5,908 nt of DNA, from assembly GCA_017382615.1 (NCBI GenBank), contig JAFNZX010000389.1, positions 1-5,908 of the forward strand. Direction: 5' to 3'. The stretch is from Clostridia bacterium (GTDB lineage: Bacteria > Bacillota > Clostridia > Oscillospirales > CAG-272). Each line of letters starts with the position of its first letter. Positions within the stretch are counted from its first letter, which is position 1. Both the position numbers and the translations under genes were made by a program. Positions 5,681 through 5,908 of the stretch are shown here, one piece after another. The notes under the pieces are model-generated. The model searched no databases. It worked only from the letters and a program-made list of their open reading frames with translations, and was not told the DNA's origin.

Positions 5681-5908
5681 CAGAAGTACTGCAACGACTG
5701 CGAACAGTTCGTCAGCGATGAAAATGTGATCGAGAGTGTCGTTGAGGCTCATAAGTGGGACAGCAATAGCGACGGCTTCTACTGCGAATTCTGTGATGCT
5801 GTCAAGCCCTGCGATCATCCCAATGTCAAGACTTTCACCACCGTTCACTATGAAAGCTGGTATTACGACGAGGAAGCTGGCGAGGATCTGCCCGCTGATT
5901 GCATCGAC
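5681..5908 (+). CDS. Cys-rich protein fragment, unrecognised (truncated at both ends)
   Basis: 76 codons are open to the window end in a frame that begins immediately after TAG (5678-5680). There is no ATG within it and no ribosome site before its only early GTG (5726), so the 5' end is missing. The product has two CxxC pairs (YCNDC at residues 3-7, YCEFC at 34-38), a CDH at 44-46, several His and a later Cys (73), which suggests metal binding or a zinc-ribbon-like fold. The rest is strongly acidic and aromatic (HYESWYYDEEAGEDLPADC). The spacing resembles repeated Cys/His modules in large surface or phage-like proteins of gut Clostridia, but I cannot name a family. The coherent composition supports real coding sequence over the antisense frame. 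Confidence 0.5.

Noticed and set aside
5639..5848. A 69-codon - strand frame (hydrophobic, LLLIDIHLGG end) with GGAGGT directly before an internal ATG.
   Set aside because: It overlaps the dehydrogenase end in another frame and lies antisense to the Cys-rich frame. The GGAGG sits only 1 nt before the internal ATG, too close to act as a ribosome site.

Overview
The window looks like a piece of a gut-type Clostridia genome (Oscillospiraceae/Ruminococcaceae or a relative), or a short metagenomic contig from one. The indications are strong AGGAGG ribosome sites, Thr/Asp/Glu-rich linkers, a BspA-type leucine-rich-repeat surface protein, a cytosolic GH29 fucosidase and a kdgK-eda hexuronate operon. 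This is inference from gene style; there is no rRNA or other marker gene.

Left part, + strand (1-1378): the 3' end of an unrecognised gene runs almost directly into a 322-residue GH29 alpha-L-fucosidase without signal peptide. A clear intrinsic terminator follows. Centre, + strand (1379-3801): an AT-rich leader precedes a two-gene operon. It encodes an ECF-like sigma factor whose stop overlaps by ATGA the start of a single-pass membrane protein. That protein has a short cytosolic N-terminus, one transmembrane helix, a Thr/Asp/Glu-rich stalk holding a near-identical 69-nt tandem repeat, and an ectodomain of about nine LRR_5 repeats. I read the pair as a sigma factor and its membrane-bound regulator with a leucine-rich ectodomain, and it is the most interesting system here.

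Right part, - strand (3774-5654): a bidirectional terminator separates the sigma operon from a convergent operon. In transcription order this is a 5'-truncated short-chain dehydrogenase (probably a mannonate/fructuronate-type oxidoreductase), KDPG aldolase (eda) and 2-keto-3-deoxygluconate kinase (kdgK), with 12-nt gaps and strong ribosome sites. The last two give KDG to KDPG to pyruvate plus glyceraldehyde-3-phosphate, the lower hexuronate branch. With the fucosidase, this fits a bacterium feeding on plant or host glycans.

Right edge (about 5655-5908): the dehydrogenase frame loses its family pattern near 5654 and stops at 5673-5675. From 5681 a Cys-rich + strand reading frame of 76 codons begins without a usable start, directly behind an in-frame TAG. 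Two truncated, oppositely oriented genes meeting within about 26 bases suggest a chimeric assembly or amplification junction, or less likely a real rearrangement.
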